DNA from: Cohaesibacter sp.
GTDB lineage: Bacteria; Pseudomonadota; Alphaproteobacteria; Rhizobiales; Cohaesibacteraceae
Direction of reading: 5' to 3'
NCBI GenBank assembly: GCA_025800145.1
Contig: JAOXSH010000130.1
Location: 21,807 to 85,806, forward strand
DNA: 64,000 nucleotides
Position numbers and translations under genes: made by a program. Numbering within the stretch: the first letter of the stretch is position 1; the number at the start of each line of letters is the position of its first letter. Of this stretch, positions 60,709 to 64,000 are shown one piece after another. Under the pieces are notes generated by a model. It saw only the letters and a program-made list of their open reading frames with translations, was not told the origin of the DNA and ran no database searches.

Positions 60709-62037
60709 TCAAGCCCGGCCACGCACCATGGCAAGATATGTGGCTTTGAGAGCGATTTCTTTCATGAGCCACGAGATCCACAGCTCTTCAAGCGGGGCAA
60801 TAACACCGGGGAAAGAAGGGGTAAGATTGTTTTTGTAATCAAATTCAATCAGCATGGCCCGCCCAATTTTTGTGATCAATGGGCAGGATGTGTAACCATT
60901 ATAAAGCTCGGTGGATGTTTTGCCCTCAATATCAGCGATCAAATGGTCAATCGCGACAGGTATTTGCCATTTGACAGAGGCGGCTGTTTTGCCTTTTGGC
61001 ACGCCTGCAACATCGCCAATAGCCCAGACATTGGCGTAGCGTGCATGACGCAGATTATATTTATCGACTTCAACAAAGCCATCTGCCGCCCATTTGCCTG
61101 TTTGCCATGCCAAAGGAGACAACCTGACGGCATCTGGTGCGCGCATTGGCGGGATTACATTGGTAAAGTCATAAGGCATTTGCTTGTCGCCGTCCGGGGT
61201 GGAAAATGTGCAAACTTTCTTACCCGGATCGATGGCTTTGAGCACATGATGATAGACCGGCTTCACTTGTCGATCTTCAAACAGCATACGGATTTTCTCA
61301 TTCACGATCGGAACAGAGAAAAAAGCTTTGCCATGGGCGGCATAATGCAATTCCACCTTGCCGCGATTGCCTTTGCGGCGGGCGCGGTCATCGGTCAAGA
61401 AAGTATATTTCAGCGGCGCGCCGGCGCATTTCATTTCCGTTGCCGGACGATAAAAGAGACCAATACCGCCCTGATTTGTGAAGCGATCCATTTCCCGCCA
61501 AGTGGCTTCGGCCTCTTGCGGTCCGGCATAGACAGCACCAATGCCATTTTTGCCAATCAAACTGCGCTCAAAGCCTTCAATGGCGTCAAAGTCCAACTTC
61601 AACCCCGCTGTCACCAACAAATAATCATAGGAGACATTTTTGCCTGATGTGGTTATGACCTTGTTGGCGTCGGGATCAAATTCTGCAACGGCCTCTTCTA
61701 TAAGCTCTGCCCCTTTGGGCAACCAGTCTTTGGTTGCCGAGACAGAATAACCAGCAGGTTTCAGGCCCGCTGCGATTAATGTGAAGCCGGGTTGATAGAG
61801 ATGACGTTTGCGTCCATCAATCAGGGTGATTTTTGCACCGTTCAAGCGCTCTGCCAGTCGGTTGGCAGCGGCAAGACCTGCTGCGCCCGCTCCGACAATG
61901 ACAATATGTGCTTTGGTGTTTGTTTGCGCTTTTGCCCCTGTTGTTGCTGCAACGCCTGCCAAGAGGCCGGAGCCTGCGGCAAGTTTGAATATATCCCGTC
62001 GCGATGGGCGAAACAGCTCGTCTTTGATGTCGGACAT
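60709..62037 (-). CDS. Sulfide:quinone reductase-like flavoprotein, Tat signal
   Basis: A 442-residue FAD protein of the sulfide:quinone reductase family. The N-terminus 'RPSRRDIFKLAAGSGLLAG' is a twin-arginine signal, so it should be exported folded. The FAD motif 'IVIVGAGAAGLAAANRLAE' lies near 45. The two Cys residues typical of SQR appear in 'EMKCAGAPLKYTF' near 203 and 'YNGYTSCPLITKIGR' near 395; the second FAD motif is 'VWAIGDVAGVPKGKT'. It would oxidise sulfide and reduce quinone at the periplasmic membrane face. The ATG at 62037 follows AAGGG. Confidence 0.85.
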   Translation of the reverse strand: MSDIKDELFRPSRRDIFKLAAGSGLLAGVAATTGAKAQTNTKAHIVIVGAGAAGLAAANRLAERLNGAKITLIDGRKRHLYQPGFTLIAAGLKPAGYSVSATKDWLPKGAELIEEAVAEFDPDANKVITTSGKNVSYDYLLVTAGLKLDFDAIEGFERSLIGKNGIGAVYAGPQEAEATWREMDRFTNQGGIGLFYRPATEMKCAGAPLKYTFLTDDRARRKGNRGKVELHYAAHGKAFFSVPIVNEKIRMLFEDRQVKPVYHHVLKAIDPGKKVCTFSTPDGDKQMPYDFTNVIPPMRAPDAVRLSPLAWQTGKWAADGFVEVDKYNLRHARYANVWAIGDVAGVPKGKTAASVKWQIPVAIDHLIADIEGKTSTELYNGYTSCPLITKIGRAMLIEFDYKNNLTPSFPGVIAPLEELWISWLMKEIALKATYLAMVRGRA

Positions 62038-62413
62038 TATCATCCCTTCTCGTCATATTTTGGACCGAGAAAGACAGCGACCTTGGGATTTTTTAGCTGG
62101 GGTCTCTCAAAAGCAAAGGACCAGTTTCAGACAGGCAGCATTCGTCCATGCAGCTTGTCAGCCTTTTGCAGATGGGCAACCCCCGGTCAAAAAGCCGCAT
62201 CTCTCTTCTTTCTTGTTTTATCATACTTTAAATTTTAAAATTCGAATTTATGAAATTAATACTATGACAGATCGACGCAGCTTGCCCCTCTTTGGCTTTT
62301 GGGCTTGCCTATTGTGGATCTGGTTGCCTCTGGACTGGTTTGCGATTGTTGAGACTGTTAAGTTAAACACTCACTTCAATGCGCCCTCCCAATATTTAGC
62401 CAAGGATTCATGC
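62038..62413. other. Divergent intergenic region between the SQR-like and M20 genes
   Basis: The 376 bases must hold the promoters of both genes. An AT-rich palindromic run (TTTAAATTTTAAAATTCGAA, 62226-62245) is the only distinct feature. No FNR-type box, repeat copy or convincing small gene was seen. The long track ORF over this region is a simple upstream extension of the M20 gene. Confidence 0.45.
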
Positions 62414-63805
62414 ATGTCCACTCTTGATGCTGTTTTGTCTCATGTCGATGCCAATCTTGATGCGTCTTTGGAGCGCATGAAGGCGCTGGTGCGTTTTCAA
62501 TCCATTTCAACGGATCCAGCCTATCAGCAAGAGTGCCAGAAAACGGCAGAGCATTTGGCAAAAGAGCTGAATGATATTGGCATTGAGGCAGCGGTTCGTC
62601 CAACGGCAGGCCATCCTATGGTGGTGGGTCATGCCAAGGATAATGAGAATAAATCCGGGCCGCATGTTCTGTTTTATGGCCATTATGATGTGCAACCCGT
62701 TGATCCGCTGGGTTTATGGGAGACAGATCCATTTGATCCGCAGATCACCGAGAGACATGGGGTTCAGGTCATGACCGGGCGCGGCAGCTCTGACGATAAG
62801 GGGCAATTGCTGACCTTTATGGAAGCCTGCCGGGCCTATCATGCTGTGCGTGGCACCTTACCGATTGCGGTCTCCATTCTCTTTGAAGGGGAAGAGGAAA
62901 GTGGTTCTCCCAGTCTGGTGCCCTTTTTGAAGGAGAATAAAGCCGAGCTTTCCAAAGATCTGGCACTGGTTTGCGATACCACGATGTTTGGCCCCTCCTC
63001 ACCTGCCATTACCACCATGTTGCGGGGTTTGCTGGGCGAAGAGATTGTCATCACAGCCGCCAATCGCGATTTGCATTCTGGCATGTATGGTGGGCCTGCT
63101 GCCAATCCGATTAAAATTCTGGCCAATATTCTTGCCGATTTGCATGATGATCAGGGACGTGTGACCATTCCGGGCTTTTATGATGGTGTGGAAGAACTCT
63201 CCGCTGAGGTAAAAGCGCAATGGGATGCCTTGCCCTTTGATGGCGCGGCATTTTTAGCAGATATTGGGCTGTCCCTTCCTGCCGGTGAGGCTGGCTATAG
63301 TGTGTATGAATTGGTCAATGCCCGCCCGACTTGCGAATTTAACGGCATTACAGGTGGCTATAGTGGGGATGGCTTTAAAACTGTGATCGCCTCCAAAGCC
63401 TCTGCAAAGATATCCTGCCGTTTGGTTGGCAAGCAGGAACCTTTGAAACTTCGCGCGGCATTCCGCACCTTTGTGCGGGATCGTGTACCAAATGATTGCA
63501 GCGTTGATTTTATCGATCATGGTGCCAGCCCTGCCCACAGTCTTTCGCCAGATTATCCGCCCCTCCAAAAAGGAGCGCAAGCTTTGAAAGAGGAATGGAA
63601 GCAAGAGGCCTTGATGATGGGTATGGGCGGCTCTATTCCCATTGTTGGAGAGTTCAAGGATATTCTGGATATGGATTCCATGCTGATTGGATTTGGTCTG
63701 GATGATGACAATATTCATTCTCCCAATGAGAAATATAATATTGGGAGCTATCACAAGGGCATTCGATCCTGGGTGCGTGTTCTGGATGCCTTATCCAGAG
63801 ATTAA
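62414..63805 (+). CDS. M20-family dipeptidase
   Basis: A 463-residue zinc metallopeptidase of the M20 family (carnosinase/CNDP-like dipeptidase type). Metal and catalytic motifs are 'FYGHYDVQPVDP' near 95 (His, Asp), 'GRGSSDDKGQLL' near 128 (bridging Asp), 'FEGEEESGSPSL' near 162 (catalytic and ligand Glu), and the late His in 'SPNEKYNIGSYHKGI' near 445. The dimerisation lid domain is about 200-320. The track ORF extends 200 codons upstream over unrelated sequence; AAGGA before the ATG at 62414 fixes the start. Cytoplasmic peptide hydrolysis is likely. Confidence 0.92.
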   Translation: MSTLDAVLSHVDANLDASLERMKALVRFQSISTDPAYQQECQKTAEHLAKELNDIGIEAAVRPTAGHPMVVGHAKDNENKSGPHVLFYGHYDVQPVDPLGLWETDPFDPQITERHGVQVMTGRGSSDDKGQLLTFMEACRAYHAVRGTLPIAVSILFEGEEESGSPSLVPFLKENKAELSKDLALVCDTTMFGPSSPAITTMLRGLLGEEIVITAANRDLHSGMYGGPAANPIKILANILADLHDDQGRVTIPGFYDGVEELSAEVKAQWDALPFDGAAFLADIGLSLPAGEAGYSVYELVNARPTCEFNGITGGYSGDGFKTVIASKASAKISCRLVGKQEPLKLRAAFRTFVRDRVPNDCSVDFIDHGASPAHSLSPDYPPLQKGAQALKEEWKQEALMMGMGGSIPIVGEFKDILDMDSMLIGFGLDDDNIHSPNEKYNIGSYHKGIRSWVRVLDALSRD

Positions 63806-63819
63806 GGCACTCACATGCA

Positions 63820-63845
63820 AAAAGGCCGGGATTTCCCGGCCTTTT
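63820..63845 (+). terminator. Terminator of the M20 peptidase gene
   Basis: A perfect 11-bp stem, AAAAGGCCGGG / CCCGGCCTTTT, with a 4-base loop lies 15 bases past the stop codon. Confidence 0.95.
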
Positions 63846-63877
63846 CTGTTCTTGACTCTAACATTACGCTCTATGTT

Positions 63878-64000
63878 TTATACCAACGGCATAAAAGATT
63901 GACCCATAGGATGCTTTGAAATGGTTTACTGAGAAGGTATCTTTCGACGGACAATGCCGGGGCATTTTCTTTTTTGATGCGAACCTTTTGCATTGAATTG
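63878..64000 (+). repeat. Extended type II repeat, copy 2
   Basis: The copy begins 'TATACCAACGGCATAAAAGA', runs through 'GACCCATAGGATGC' and contains the hairpin AATGCC-gg-GGCATT followed by a T-rich run and 'GATGCGAACC'. It is the inverted counterpart of the repeat at the window start and is cut by the window edge. Confidence 0.8.

Noticed and set aside
61808-62413. N-terminal 200-residue extension of the M20 peptidase ORF
   Set aside because: It overlaps the SQR-like gene and its upstream region in antisense, and a good ribosome site marks the ATG at 62414.

Overview
The window reads as chromosomal DNA from a denitrifying alphaproteobacterium, most likely of the order Hyphomicrobiales (a Cohaesibacter-like marine lineage is a guess only). 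The evidence is a fused trpE(G) behind a Trp-codon attenuator, the order degP / response regulator / histidine kinase / glnE / PAS kinase / pepN, a cycHJKL-type ccmIEFH operon, and an ScfR/RamB-type regulator. GC content looks close to 50 percent. No transposase, prophage or CRISPR array is visible, but the intergenic spaces are full of small palindromic repeats.

Bases 1-17000 hold a complete nitrous oxide reduction locus of the clade II (atypical) kind. nosZ has a Sec-type signal and is followed by two diheme cytochromes c (nosC1, nosC2), nosB, nosD, nosG, nosH, nosF, nosL and nosY. There is no nosR or nosX. An FNR/CRP-type palindrome lies upstream of nosZ. Copper-handling genes flank the locus: a PCu(A)C chaperone and a DUF2946 protein upstream, and a convergent sco / pentapeptide-repeat / tlpA-like operon downstream. 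The ccmIEFH cytochrome c maturation operon at 45-49.5 kb would serve the c-type cytochromes.

Bases 17000-29100 carry a BASS-family transporter, a small exported protein, a 1.4 kb gene-poor repeat-rich stretch, an amidase, trpE(G) with its leader peptide and attenuator, a chemoreceptor, a LuxR-type regulator with a degenerate receiver domain, and a divergent ScfR/RamB-like regulator whose promoter holds four TTTGCAAA boxes.

Bases 29500-45100 are conserved housekeeping and signalling genes: pepN, a PAS histidine kinase, glnE, a two-component pair, degP, a YegD-like Hsp70 and an alpha/beta hydrolase-OsmC fusion. Bases 45200-56200 carry ccmIEFH, two identical initiator tRNAs, smpB, dapA, a soluble lytic transglycosylase, another alpha/beta hydrolase and bluB. 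Bases 56500-64000 hold a GntR regulator with a NitT/TauT-type ABC importer, a Tat-exported sulfide:quinone reductase-like flavoprotein with a DUF5368 membrane protein, and an M20 peptidase.

Three or four families of short mobile-looking repeats run through the window. Type I is a long-hairpin REP element around a 'GCCCGATTTAAAAGTCTC' core. Type II starts 'ATACCAACGGCAT' and is found inserted into copies of the other families. A third family is a MITE with 'AGGACGTAGACTCATAAAT' ends. A single further MITE has 'GGTTGAGAACTCATATTC' ends. Two nested insertions show that type II elements have moved. The two extreme ends of the window carry inverted copies of one extended type II element.
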